In this document: positions 52,975-64,000 of the stretch, in pieces
Layout: every line of letters begins with the position of its first letter
Position numbering within the stretch: position 1 is the stretch's first letter
Assembly: GCF_965638725.1 (NCBI RefSeq)
Contig: NC_134955.1
Span: forward strand, 70,592,732-70,656,731
Reading direction: 5' to 3'
DNA: 64,000 bases
From: Aptenodytes patagonicus
Lineage: Eukaryota; Chordata; Aves; Sphenisciformes; Spheniscidae
The notes under the pieces: generated by a model
What the model saw: only the letters and a program-made list of their open reading frames with translations
Told to the model about the DNA's origin: nothing
Database searches by the model: none
Position numbers and translations under genes: made by a program

Positions 52975-53170
52975 ACCAGAAAAGCAACGTGGTCTAGGGT
53001 GGAAAATACAGAGTGGGAATCGGTGTGTGTTCAAGAGTACACGCCTGGCAGTGTTCAGTGTTGGGCCATGTCTTGCACCGTACGCTTTGCACAGCTCATT
53101 TACCTCCATTTTTCTAATCGTGAAATGGCAATAGTAATACAGTCCCGGTGCTGCTATTATTTATGTACAC
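52975..53170 (+). mobile_element. MIR-type SINE fossil
   Basis: A degenerate tRNA-like head (GTGGTCTAGGGTGG, then TGGGAATC and GTGTTCAAGAG as a worn B box) is followed by a body similar to the MIR core. The 3' part reads CATTTACCTCC, TTTTTCTAATCGTGAAATGG, CAATAGTAATA, the diagnostic 'cttaacctc...cagtttcc..atctgtaaaatgg..ataata' pattern. It is inactive and old. Confidence 0.6.
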
Positions 53171-55012
53171 TTTCCAGCAGCGCTTCCAGCAGGGACTGAG
53201 AGCCGGCTGGGGAAGGTGGACTGAAGCTCGGCTCCCGAGGCAAGCTCTGAGAGCTCTCTCTTCACCACTGGCAACGTGGGACGGGAAACTACACCTCCAG
53301 GTGGGAAATGAAGCTTAACCCAGCAAGAACAAAACAGTGGTCAATACAGGAGCCTTTGCATTAAATTGCAGTCGTCGGGCGGCCCTTGGATCTGTAAGAC
53401 GTTCTAGGAGGCCAAGACTTAATGCACCATCTGCTACTAGAAAATGAAACGGCCTCTTTCCTGTGCTGTCATCTGATGGCTTGTCGAGAGCAGCAAATTG
53501 GTAGAGTGAAAAGCGGCGTTCGAACCCTCGGCTGAGGAAGAGAAAAGAAAAAGGACGCAAACAGCTCGCTATCAGGAGTGCAGGAAGCTAATTTATGGGG
53601 GGAGAGGTAATTGTTTTGTTAAAAACCGCTTGAGGAAATACAGCTCCCTAAAGGGTAAATAGTTTCTTCTTTATTTGTTGGGTGTTCAGGAAAACTTGCG
53701 TATTTATTTTGGAGAGAACCTACAGGATGTAGAAGGCTTTCAGAGTACAAGGGGAAATTAAATGTGAATCTCTAAGTTAGCAGTCTGTCTCTCTGGAAGC
53801 AGAACAGTTTGCATTTTGGAACCTGCTTCTGACACACACTGTTTCAAATGAGCCCATAAATAAAAACCCAATAAAATCAAATGCCGCTACGCAATTCCCA
53901 AGAGTCTGCATATGTTGTCTTTGAGTTTAACCTAAAGCAACACACCGATCCTCATGAGTTATGCTACAGAGCCTGTGTTTTGAAGGAAAAGCTTATGCAA
54001 TCAGCATCGCTGTTTCAGGTACTTCCATGTGGGATTTCTAAATGTGCTGGAGTAAGCTTAAAACCCAGACTCCATTTTAAACTGAGAATCAGTACCCAGC
54101 TACTTTGTCGATAGACTATATTGGACTGCATGGGCTGCCTGACTGCCAAAGAGGCAGAATCTGTTCTTAAATAACCAATCCAGAGCCCTGAACACCAAAG
54201 AGACTTGTACATCTGGCATCCATTTAATTTTTTTCTACCTAACTTTTGCAAACGTATTTCCTGCATTGAGTATGTGGTATTTTTTGCGCCTAGAAAATCA
54301 CACCTCCTTTTAGGCCTTAATGACTTTACATGCAGCGAATACTACTGCTAATTCCAGCATTCCTCTACTCCGTATCCCCACCTTTGGTTTTGCTCAGAAT
54401 TTCAGCTGCCTTGCTGAAAATAATTGTTCTCCAAAGAGGGAAAGGCAGATGCAGAATAGTTTCCATCTTGCAGTTTCACAGAAGCTTTTTTGACTTTAGG
54501 AGCCCAAGGAGACAAGTCCCAACAAGTCCGAGCTAATTCTCGTGTGACTATCATTGCACTGGCTGCCCACAAAGCTAAATACAGTGGTGCGTGATTAGCC
54601 CGCGAAAAGGATTACGTGTTGCGGCTGCAAGGTTGCAATCCAGATTGCAAAGGATGAGACTGACTGACCCAGGGAATCCTACCCAGTCCGCGTCCCCGTT
54701 CCCCCCAGCTGGTACATCCTCCTCTTCCTCCTCCTCTTGCACCTCAGAGACTCTCTGGGAGCAGGTCAGCCTCCGGCGCTCAGCTCGGAGGGGGGTTTTG
54801 CCATGGCAGCTGTGACAACCCCTACCAGGATGTGCACGAAGGAACAGCTCTGGTGTCAAAGATCAAAAGCTCAACCTGGTGTTTGGCAGAAGCATACATA
54901 CGGATATAAATATAGCTAATATACATGTGGTGTAGGCAAGCTGGGGGCTTTCCTCCTGCCTCAGACTAAGGGGCACAGGCCAAAAGCCATGCCTGCCCCC
55001 CGACTTGTCTCT
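53171..55012. other. intergenic DNA between the MIR fossil and the CR1 copy
   Basis: Mixed-composition DNA without recognisable genes or repeats. It contains a few AATAAA hexamers near 53857-53875 with no gene attached and a CT-rich tract at about 54716-54740. Confidence 0.6.
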
Positions 55013-55500
55013 CCACAGTGAAGACATGGACCTGTTGGAGCAGGTCCAGAGGAGGGCCACAAAAATCATCAGAAGGAGGGAACACCTCTCCTGTGAAGAA
55101 AGGCTGAGAGAGTTGGGGTTGTTCAGCCTGGAGAAGGGAAGGCTTTGGGAAGACCTTATTGCAGCCTATCAGTACTTAAAGGGGGCTTATAAAAAAGATG
55201 GGGACAGACTTCTTAGCAGGGCCTGTTGTGATAGGACAAGGGGTAGTGGTTTTAAACTAAAAGAGGGTAGATTCAGGCTAGATATAAGGGAGAAATTGTT
55301 TACGCTGAGGGTGGTGAAGCCCTGGCCCAGGTTGCCCAGAGAGGTGGTGGATGCCCCATCCCTGGAAACATTCCAGGTCAGGCTGGACGGGGCTCTGAGC
55401 ACCCCGATCTAGTTGAAGATGTCCCTGCCCACGGCAGGGGGGTTGGACTAGATGGCCTTGAGAGGTCCCTTCCAACCCAAACTATCCTATGATTCTATGA
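55013..55500 (+). mobile_element. CR1 LINE, 5'-truncated, 3' end intact
   Basis: A chicken-repeat-1 copy. It begins in ORF2 (GACATGGACCTGTTGGAGCA), and the plus-strand frame stays open to 55412, encoding the C-terminal end of the CR1 polyprotein: LLEQVQRRATKIIRR, LFSLEKGRLWEDLIAAYQYL, ACCDRTRGSGFKLKEGRFRL, LPREVVDAPSLETFQ. The usual 3' UTR follows (TTGGACTAGATGGCCTTGAG, TCCCTTCCAACCC) and it ends with the CR1 terminal ATGATTCTATGA at 55500. It has no reverse-transcriptase core, so it is dead. Its relative intactness makes it the youngest transposon in the window. Confidence 0.95.
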
Positions 55501-55945
55501 GCTCCGTGACATGGCAGCCCCGGGCTCACCCGTAAGTGGAGGGTCACGGTGGGCACCTCCAGGGCAGGCAGCGGGGCCTTCAGCCCTGCCAGGGCCCACC
55601 TGCACCCCTGGCCCTGCCTCAACCGGACACAGAGACACACACCCCCCCCCGCCGCAGGGCCCCCGGGGAGCACCCGCGCCACGTCCCGGGTCAGCGCGGG
55701 CCGGCGGGCAGAGCCGCGGGGCCACTGGCGCCGGGGCAGCGCGGCCTTGGGGCCCGACCCCGGCCGCCGCGGCTGAGGGCCGGCGGGAGGGCGGCGCACC
55801 CCGGTGCAGCGGCGGGCAGCCGCCCGGTAGCAGCCATCATGACACAGGTTTTACTAACGCCGAGAGGCGGCCCGGGCCCGCGGCCGGCGCGGGGCGGGGG
55901 CAGGAAGGCGGGCGGGCAGGAGAGAAGGGAGGGGAGGGAAGGGAA

Positions 55946-55970
55946 GGGCCGGGCCGGGCCGGGCCGGGCC
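55946..55970 (+). repeat. (GGGCC)5 pentanucleotide repeat
   Basis: Five perfect GGGCC units preceded by a G-run-rich stretch (GGGAGGGGAGGGAAGGGAAG), about 0.7 kb upstream of the MAP4K5 start codon. The combined tract could fold into G-quadruplexes. Confidence 0.9.
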
Positions 55971-56140
55971 GCGGCGGTGCCGTCGGCCGCGCCGTGGCGC
56001 TGCGGCGTCGCGGAGGCCCGCTGCCGTCCCGTCCCGACCCGACCCGTCCCGGCTCGGCTCGGCCGGGCGGTGCGTGCGTGGGGGCCGGGGCCGCGGCGGG
56101 CAGCGGGGCCGCGGCCGGGGAGGAGCGCGGGGCCGCGGCG

Positions 56141-56170
56141 GGAGGAGGAGGAGGAGGAGGAGGCGGCGGC
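56141..56170 (+). repeat. (GGA)7 (GGC)3 trinucleotide repeat
   Basis: Seven GGA units followed by GGC units in the probable MAP4K5 leader. Such runs are commonly length-variable. Confidence 0.85.
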
Positions 56171-56203
56171 GCTCCCTCTCCGGCGGGACAAAGGGCTGTG
56201 GGC

Positions 56204-56215
56204 GCGCAGGTAGGA
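56204..56215 (+). other. MAP4K5: possible splice donor of a non-coding MAP4K5 leader exon
   Basis: GCGCAG then GTAGGA at 56210 fits a donor. Acceptor-like CTCGGCAG (ends near 56492) and CGCCGCAG (ends near 56547) follow before the start codon. A leader intron of about 0.3 kb is therefore possible, but an unspliced leader is equally compatible. Confidence 0.3.
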
Positions 56216-56552
56216 GCCGGCCCGGCCTTGCTGCGGGCCTGGCTGCGGGCGGGCCGGCGGCTGCCCCGGCCGGCGGCGGGCGGGCCGCGGCGCCTCCTCA
56301 GCGCCGGCGGGACGGGACCTCCCTCCCCTCCTTCCCCACAGCGGCCGGGGCGGTTGCTGCCCGCCGGGTTCGGCGCTTCTCCGTTGCCCCGCGGAGCCCC
56401 GGGCGCCGCCGCAGGCTGCGGAGGGCGCTGCCCCCGCCGCCGGGCCGCCAACGGCCGTGGTAACCGCCGGCTGCCTGCCTTTGTCTCGGCAGCCGCGGCC
56501 CAGAGCCCGCCCCGGGAGCCCCCCTCAGCAGGCGCTTTCCGCCGCAGGAGCC

Positions 56553-56573
56553 ATGGGCCGGCTGCCGCGCTAA
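56553..56573 (+). CDS. putative 6-codon upstream ORF in the MAP4K5 leader
   Basis: ATG GGC CGG CTG CCG CGC TAA (MGRLPR) in the context GAGCCATGGG, a near-ideal Kozak site. It ends 79 bases before the main ATG, whose context GGAGATGGAG is weaker at -3 to -1 though it has G at +4. If the leader includes it, it would be expected to dampen translation or make it depend on reinitiation. Confidence 0.35.
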   Translation: MGRLPR

Positions 56574-56652
56574 GAGCATCCCCGGCCGGAGGGGCGAGGA
56601 GGAAAGCGGCCGCTGCTCCCCTTCCCCCGGCGAGGGCTGCGCGGGGCTGGAG

Positions 56653-56760
56653 ATGGAGCCGGCGGCGCGGCCGAGCGGCGATATCCTGAGGCGGAACCCG
56701 CAGCAGGACTACGAGCTGATCCAGCGGGTGGGGAGCGGCACCTACGGCGATGTCTACAAG
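56653..56760 (+). CDS. MAP4K5: MAP4K5 first coding exon (start of kinase domain), partial gene
   Basis: MAP4K5 (KHS/GCKR) is a STE20-family germinal-centre kinase acting upstream of JNK signalling in the cytoplasm. ATG at 56653 opens 36 codons: a variable MEPAARPSG, then [20 protein letters not shown] and TYGDVYK. The glycine-rich ATP loop [10 protein letters not shown] is at residues 27-36. The donor is GTGAGC at 56761. The stretch matches human MAP4K5 as I recall it apart from the first few residues; MAP4K paralogues differ more. The catalytic Lys and the rest of the kinase and citron-homology domains lie in exons beyond the window. It is divergent from ATL1, as in mammals. Confidence 0.93.
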
Positions 56761-59700
56761 GTGAGCGGCGTGGAGGGCCGCGCCGGGCTCTGCTCCGGGG
56801 CTTCTCCTCACGGCGTGGCCGGGCTCAGGGTGTCAAGGGACCGGCTGGGACATGAGTGGCTCCTGAAAAACTTGTGGACTCGGGGCATCTCTGACAAAGC
56901 GTGAGGTTTCCCTCCCCGTCTAACGCTTTTATTTAAAAGGACTGACTAATGCTTGCAGCGTTGGAGAAGGGTCCGTCTTAGCGGTCCCCTCACGGATTTC
57001 TTAGGGGTTTGAATTGGTGAATATTGCGGGTGATACTTTCCATGTTACTGCTAAAGAAGGTAGAGGATATCTATTTGCTGTACCTGCTTCCAGAACGTAT
57101 CAGTTAAAGCACCTGATTAAAAGGGTGCAGGTTTATCCCTGAGGTTAATAATAGCACGCAAAAGACAGAAGCAGATTTAAGCTCTTCAGAAGCTGGAACA
57201 GAGTTACAGCTCGCGGTAGAGTTAACGCTGCAAATCCAGTAGGTGCTCTTGAAACGGTGCGGACTGGTGCTCACGTCGCCAGAACCACAGCCATGGCAAA
57301 CAGAAGGTGTAGGCATGGCACGTTCCTCTCTGTGTGCTTCTCTGGGAGATAGGAGCCCCTTCCCCAAGCGTCAGGGATGCTCAGCAGCTTTAAGGGTTGG
57401 GTTACTTACAAAGAAAGCCTTAAAGTTTTTGGCCTGTGTTTGGCAATCTGCATTTTCAGCTGAATGGGAAGGGTGGCTGTGATGTTTTGCTTTGTAATGC
57501 TGTTGAGTGTGTTTAAAATAGACCTGACACAACCAACCGTACCAAGAAAAGGTGTGTTACTCTGCCACATGAAAGGCAGCGGTAATTGCTCATGGTGGGG
57601 GCGGGCTCTTCGCTAATGTTCAAATTGAAGTTTTATAGATGGATCTTGTTCTCACCACCCCTTTGAAATGGTTACTTATGGCCTCGGGGAGTTATTTTTA
57701 AAAGTTTTCATGGTGCATATTTACCTTCCTTCTTTCTTTTTTTTTCTCTCCTAGAGTGCTGTGCACAGATCAGTCAACTTCTTTGCTAGGGAATCTAGCA
57801 CCAAACCCTTTAAAAGGACATTTCACGTTTCATAAATCTGAAACTCAGCATACCTTGAGGTAGTCTGTTTGGGTATGCCTGCATAGTACAGGGCAGCATG
57901 ACGAGAAATAACTAGTTGTGTTGCAGAGAAGTACTTTTTTGTCATCTCTTTGTGGAAAAAGAAATATTCTGCTTCTCATTATCCTGGTAATTAGCAGAGA
58001 GCTGTGCTGACATGTCATACAGCTTCCGGTTCCGGAGCTGGTTTGAATGCATGGCTCTGCTCTGTGCCATGTAAACATATCCCCTTTAAAAAAAAAAAAA
58101 CCACAACCCTCCCCCCGCCTCCATTCTTTGGGTTCTGAAAAATGTGCCTTCTATTCCTGAAACAGTTCCAGCTAGGAATAAACCCAAACCTTCTCTCGTA
58201 GTGCAACCTGGCAAATTTAAATCAAAGTCTTTGGCAGTCTTTTTAGACGTTGTTATGACTCTAAAACAAGTATAAAGTTAATGAGTTTAAAGTAATTTGA
58301 GAGCCTACATTTGTTTCTAGGTCACTGGTTTGCTCTTTGTTTTTATAAAGCCCTGCAACAGGGAGGAACTGTATCGAGGGAATACTGAATTGGATGGCAC
58401 TGGCTGTTATGACAAATATGCAAAGCAAACTTATTTTTTAAAGTAATTGATGTTATGTTAATTTTAAAAGTAATTTTAAGAGGAAGCCTTTTTTCTTGAA
58501 AGGACTTAACGTATAAACATTGTATTTTTATTTTTCTTAGTCCATGGTAAGTCTCTTCTTAGCACAGGTGGCACATCTTGCGCTTGCTGAGGGCTGTCAG
58601 TTTTTATAAAATGTGTTTCTTAGTGAATATCCGATTGTTGTTATGTTGCAGAACTCAGGCAAGGTTTGCTAGAGAGCGCTCTTAAATTAAAATGGAATTT
58701 TCCTCTCACCTCTTCAAGTGGTTTCTCTGCTCCATCACTACTAATGAGTCACCAGCGTCTCCAGTGCAGTTGTTTTTAGGATGGCTAAATGAGACAGCCT
58801 TTCTGATTGTGGGAGATCTGCCTCTTCCTCAAATGCTTTTTGGTGGTGGTGGTTCATGCTTCAAATTCTTCTTGGGGCATTTGGTAGCTTTTAGAGTAAT
58901 TAGTTCTTTTTTGGATGTTGAAGGCGGAGGTTAAGCAAATATTTGTGTTCACTATTAGGTTACAGAAGAATATTTAAGGCCTTTCTAAAAATCTACCCAC
59001 TTTGCTTTTCATTACCACTATGGAAGCTTAAAACTGAAATGTGTTTTCTTAGTGTTTGTGGGTTTTTTCTCTTGTCTGTCACATGGCACACAGTAGTTGA
59101 TTGTAGGGTTGTTCATAAGTACTGGATTGTTGATGGTTTTTTTGTTGGTCCGTCCCCCCCCCGTCCCCCCCCCCCAAAATGCATTTCAGGGTGTGGGAGA
59201 AACCATCCATAAATAAACTATTTTCTTATCTGTTCACAGCGTGTGTAAGTAGATCCAAGTTTGGGTCTGCCAATCTTGGAAGTACGCTTTCCATTACAAT
59301 CCTAATGTGTTAGTTGTCTCATCCATGTTGGGAAAGCTTTCTTTTCTTTTTAATAGAGGATATTACTGTTAAGCCAATTCTAATCCATTGGAATAATTTA
59401 TCTCTCAAAGTATTGTATCAAGCCCTCTTGAATTGCTGACTTCTGAAAGAGGCTGTAATAACGAAGATTGGGTACTCACTGGAACTTAATAATACGCTGA
59501 CAGTCTTTTTTTTGTCCCCACTCTCTGTCAAATGGTCAGCATCCTCAGCATCGTATCCCTTAACACTGCAGAGGCGAGGTCTACAAAAGTGAGGTTTTAA
59601 TTTGGCTTTCCTGGCGAGATTTCTGTTTGCCCTCCTTGGTCATATACGTGAAAGTCTCAAAGCAGTATTTAAAATTGATGTAAGTTTGTTCATGTATCTG

Positions 59701-62700
59701 CACGGTCGTGCTGAAATAGACTTTGTGTGCGTGTGGTTAATGCAGAAACATCCAGTTGACCAGTGTCTTAGGGCAGAAAATTAAAAAGGCCACTAGAAAC
59801 TGTAAATGGAATTTAATCTCCAGCACTAGGAAGTGGTCTGTCAGATCCTATCCCATAGTGTGGTTAGATCCCAGGTCTTGATGAGTTTTCATGGGTGCCA
59901 GCGTGACCTGTCAGTGAACCTGCAGCTTTTCAGTAGTGCCTTGTAGTCTAATTTGTACAAGGCCAGTTTTGATAACAAGTTCATATCATCGGCTCTGTAA
60001 GCGCGTGCTTCTGCAAGTCCGTGATATTTTCTGGAAGTACTTGGGATACTGTAAGACTGGCCTGTTTTGGTGAGCTTGCGGGATTCGGTTGCATCGGAAC
60101 ATCAAGTCATTCGGTTATATGTACTTGTAGATGTTGGTGTCCTGAAGCGACTTAGAAAACAAGTGCTGTATTAGGGCGATAATTTACTTTAGCTGTGTCT
60201 TACTGGGATTTCCTGCACGGAGTTTTTATTTGACTATTTATTAATGACTGGGAATAGGTTTGGTGGAGAGATACAGGGGAAAGAATACCCTGTGTTGTGG
60301 TGAGAGATGTGGGGTCACCACCCCTCACACATAAAAAGGAATTTAAAGTCTTCTACACGTGTGAGTGCCTTCACCGTCAGCCTGTTGACTCTGCTGGGGA
60401 ACAAAAGACTTCCACTTACTACTACCTCCACTATCTCTTTCTCCCCCAGCTACACAGGGCTTGGGTTTTTTGTGGTTTTTAAGGCAAATGCCCCAAACAG
60501 AATTTTAACTGATCTTTGATTTTGGAGAAGGGGAACAAAAGGATGGTTTATGTAGACTGGCTTTTTGAATGCTCTTGTTTGGCAGCTGAGCTGAAAGATC
60601 ATGTATTTGCTCAGCCCAGCACCCTCTGCAGGCTGCTTTTGCGGGATGAATAGCTGGATGTCTGTCCTCACTGAGAGGCGATGATCAAATATGACCTTGT
60701 GCAGCAATTCTAAAGCTGTCTTGTTTTGGTTTTTCCAAGCAGGGTTGTGAACAGTGCTACAGTGGCTTTCTTTAAAAGTAAGCACAAGGGGAGAGTAATG
60801 TACCAAATTAATAGCAGAAACTATCTGTAAACAAGAGATGCATTTTTATTCAATATCATGGAAATTTCATTCCTTCTTGAGTCACCTGCTCAGTCTCTCT
60901 TATTCTCTTGGGATTTTTTTTTTTTTTAATCTCCTGCACCAGGTAAAGACACTATCTTAGAAGAAACCTGTACTAGTTTGCCACTGAAGTGGCAGTTTTG
61001 CCACACTAGTTTGCTGCAGGAAAATAGTGAGCAATGAAATTGGATCGTGGCAGACAGAGACTCTTTTGCTCAAATATACTTTAAAAAAAAATTTTTTTTT
61101 TTTTTTTTAAAGGTTGCCATAAAAGTGGGACTCTGTCCAGTTTGAGTCAGGTTTCAGCCCTGCTTGTGTGGTCAGTGCCTTATTCTCAGAGCTCTGGTGT
61201 ATAATTCCTGGTGCAGTCAAAGGCTGTTGAGAACCTGTATTTGATATTTTGAAAATAATTCTTAATGTCAGTTGAATTTCACAGATCATTTTGAACTGTG
61301 AAACTTACCGGTTAAAGCGTTCTACTACTTAAAGTCAACAGGTTAAGAATGGAGTATTAAGGCTTTGTTTTAATACCAGAGTACACTTATGGCTATGATA
61401 GTTTTTGATTGCATACTCCCAACTTTATACAAATATGTTTTGGCAGCTGCAGACCAATTGGATTGGCCATCCCTGATTCAGCACTTCTGTCCCTGGTGAA
61501 TAGACATTGCTTACACATATAAATTACCGTAAAACATCTGTCACATCGGGGGATTCCACCCTTCCTCTCCAGATCAAAGCCGCCTGGTTAGCAGTGTTTG
61601 CTGTAGCCGTGCCTGAACTCTGCGTACTCTTGTTTTTCCATACGAAGGGTGTTTAGAATGGCATCAAACCAGTGCTGTCGAGTTTCTTCTTGTTGCTGTG
61701 GAGTTTCTCTTCTGGGGAATCGCACGCTTTTCTTTTAGGATGCAGTCAGTAGGATGTATATATTGCTGAGAACTAAGATGCTCAGTGGCTTATTGACACC
61801 CTCTGTTAGGATATTCAGGAGTTGGGGGGAGGCCCTTGCTTTTCCATTTGTAATCTGCAAGTTTTTTTTCTTATTAAGCATTTGGTCTTTTTTGTGGAAC
61901 ATTCAAAGCTGTTTGGCTTTAAATATTACCTCCTATTGCTCATGTTTTCTGTTAATGGTAGGTTATGTGGTGGGAATAGAGTGTTTCTCCCTATGTCTAT
62001 TTCTCCCTGTCTCTTACTTTCAAAAACAGGTAGTCTCCGAAACCTTAAAAATAAGGTCTGATTTCCAGCTCTTTTGAAGAGAGTTGTCCTCCTGGGTTAG
62101 GTCCTCAGAGGAGCCAAAGAAAGAGTGGTAGCAACTTTTCAGTGTGCTTCCATCAGCTAGTACCAAGGCTGTGCCCAGCATCTCTTAAGCCAAGGAGGAA
62201 CTGAGAGTCTGTTCTGTTGAGTTTAATGTCCTGTTGGCACCAGCCTTGTCTCTGATGCAGTCTTCAGTTGCGGTATTACTGTCTAGTACTCATCCTTCAG
62301 GAGACATTCTGCCGGGTAGATGATTTTGTTATTCCTCATTTATTCATGGTACAGTGAGGGAGGCTGAGGTGTCCTGTGGAATTGCACAGGAAGGAGTTAA
62401 CCAGAACATGTTCTTTTGTTCCCTGCATGTTGCACACATTTTTGGAGACGAGTCTGGAACACGAGAGGTGCTTTATATGAGCTGTGCCTTTTCCGCCTTC
62501 CACCCCAAAGCTTCGTTTCAACGCGAGAGATCCATTCAGAGGAAGTGAATAGTGCAGTTCATGCATCCCCTTGAAACACATTCCATTTGAAACACACACA
62601 CCACCCACCCTCCCAACAGCAGAGGAAATCTCTGAGAAGGAAGAACAGGTCAAAGATCAGAACATTTGCATACCAGTATCTACTTCATCTTTGTCTCCAG

Positions 62701-64000
62701 AAGATGCACTGGTCGTTTTCATTGCCAACACATTCAGATAACTTTGAATGTGTCCAAGATTTATAGCACGGGGTGTCTGAGTGATTCCCAGTTCCATCGG
62801 CAGAGGTGGGTGATAGAAGTACACAGATCATCCATGTCAGAGAGAATAGCTCTTCCTGTTAGCAAGGCCGTCATGGAGTTTGCCAGCATATTTTGCTGAC
62901 ACCAGCAACTGTCCGGACGGCTCTGCAGCTGGAAAAACAAATGTGCTTGCTTACCTTTTTCGTGTTTGGCACCTGGCTTCTTGGTTACGGCTGTGAATGA
63001 AAAGAAGAGGCAGCATCAACCCAAGGTGATTCCATTTGAGAACAATGCAAAATGGGTAGGTCTCCATATTCATAAAAGTTGTTCATCAACTCAAGACAGC
63101 CTCAATGCCTTGCATTTTAGATTGCCAAGACTTTCTCACACTTTGCCATTTTGTTAGGATTTCAGATTTTATATTTCTTCAAGAAGTTAGAATAGTTCTT
63201 CCCCAATTTCTGAAGGATTCCTAACAATAAGAGCACTCAGCAAGGTTTGGTGGATGCAGCAGCCTTTGATTTGTGGTTTGTGGCAGTTTTGGTGGTCCTG
63301 AGTGCATTCTGGAATTCCAATAAAAAGTCAATGAGAAGGGCAGGGTATTTCGTTCAAGATTTTGCACCTGTTATATATAAATCCAGATGCTACCTTGCTT
63401 TTAATGGGAGTAGGTAAATAAGGCAGACCTGACACTGACAGTAGTTGAAAAACAGCAAAAGACAATCTATTCCACCAGGCCTTCCCCAAATCTCCTTGCA
63501 GAGCGTACCTATGGAAGAGGTATTGCAGAGATCATTTATCTGAACTTCCCATTTGGCCTCACCAAGTAGAGTAATCTTTCTGACAGGTTAATTCAATCTG
63601 TCTAATTATAATGACTATATTATGTACCACCACGTTTTTCTCTAAGCTGTGCTGTGCTAGACTGGAGAGCATGTTTACACAGGCAGCACCATACAGCGTT
63701 ATTTGTCATGCATCTCCCACCCCCTTTCCCTTTTCTCGTTTAGGGAATCTGTTCAAGAGTGGCTTGTCTGAAAAATTGGAGTCCCTTCTGTTTATCAAAA
63801 TAGCAGAGCGGCTCCGCTGACAGTGAAACACCTTTTAACTCCATTCCCACCTAACCAGCTCTGTGAAATCAGTATCTTCATCTGTTGGATAATATTTAGC
63901 CTGTTGGCATCATTTTGAGACCCAGACCTGCCTGCTCACGTGTTCACCGGGAGCTGGCCCACAGGAAATGTCTCCATCACGTGAAGGTCTGAGCTGTCGG
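56761..64000 (+). other. MAP4K5: MAP4K5 intron 1 (runs off the window)
   Basis: AT-rich intronic DNA after the GTGAGC donor. I searched for the next exon, expected to begin ARNVHTGELAAVK, and did not find it. Contents are an acceptor-like pyrimidine tract near 57727-57755 without a matching exon, C-runs at 59153-59174, an A9T17 tract at 61083-61108 and short A/T tracts. No gene or clear repeat is recognised. Confidence 0.75.
61083..61108. repeat. A9T17 tract
   Basis: An oligo(A) run directly joined to an oligo(T) run, self-complementary over 9 bases, in MAP4K5 intron 1. Confidence 0.85.

Larger units (their letters stand above)
55500..56830 (+). promoter_or_regulatory. MAP4K5: CpG island / promoter region of MAP4K5
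   Basis: Extremely GC- and CpG-rich DNA begins just after the CR1 copy and runs through the first coding exon. It contains GC boxes, GGGCC and CCCGA repeats and no clear TATA box. Long open frames on both strands here (for example 55511-56689) are rich in Gly, Pro, Ala and Arg, a base-composition effect. Confidence 0.8.

Noticed and set aside
55511..56689. 392-codon plus-strand and 324-codon minus-strand open frames in the MAP4K5 island
   Set aside because: Low-complexity Gly/Ala/Pro/Arg translation of GC-rich promoter DNA. The plus-strand frame overlaps the true MAP4K5 start in another phase.
57727..57800. Strong acceptor-like pyrimidine tract and CTAG in MAP4K5 intron 1
   Set aside because: The following codons do not resemble the expected second exon (ARNVHTGELAAVK) and no matching donor was found; it is treated as a cryptic site.

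Overview
The window is nuclear DNA of a bird, or possibly another sauropsid. It carries a CR1 LINE with the avian-type 3' tail, older CR1 and MIR-type fossils, long introns with GT-AG borders, and exons coding for proteins nearly identical to known vertebrate proteins. I cannot name the species. It holds three neighbouring genes: SAV1 (+ strand, last three coding exons), ATL1 (- strand, complete coding sequence) and MAP4K5 (+ strand, first coding exon). This matches the gene order I recall around human 14q22 (MAP4K5-ATL1-SAV1).

Layout. 1-13.8 kb: SAV1 with both WW domains, a linker and the SARAH domain, then a roughly 1 kb 3'UTR ending in an AATAAA signal at 13815. 13.8-46.6 kb: ATL1 on the minus strand, tail-to-tail with SAV1. 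All 14 coding exons can be placed; they sum to 1677 bases, or 558 codons plus a stop, the length I recall for human atlastin-1. One is a 15-nt microexon at 17863-17877. Intron 1 is 11.3 kb. 45.8-46.9 kb: CpG-rich ATL1 promoter and first exon, flanked upstream by a degenerate G/C-rich minisatellite. 47-55.5 kb: intergenic DNA between divergent ATL1 and MAP4K5, with a MIR-type SINE fossil and a 5'-truncated CR1. 55.5-56.8 kb: MAP4K5 CpG island, leader and first coding exon, ending in the glycine-rich loop of the kinase. 56.8-64 kb: MAP4K5 intron 1, in which I find no further exon.

The genes share no known pathway. SAV1 is the Hippo scaffold, ATL1 is the ER-fusion GTPase of neurons, and MAP4K5 is a STE20-type kinase. 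SAV1 and ATL1 converge, so their 3' ends may meet. ATL1 and MAP4K5 diverge, each with its own CpG island about 9-10 kb apart. I see no operon-like, mobile-defence or other undescribed gene system; most other open frames here are short, lack an ATG or lie in GC-rich promoter DNA. The points worth a second look are the microexon, the abutting poly(A) signals, the short strong-context uORF ahead of MAP4K5, the promoter repeats and the transposon fossils.
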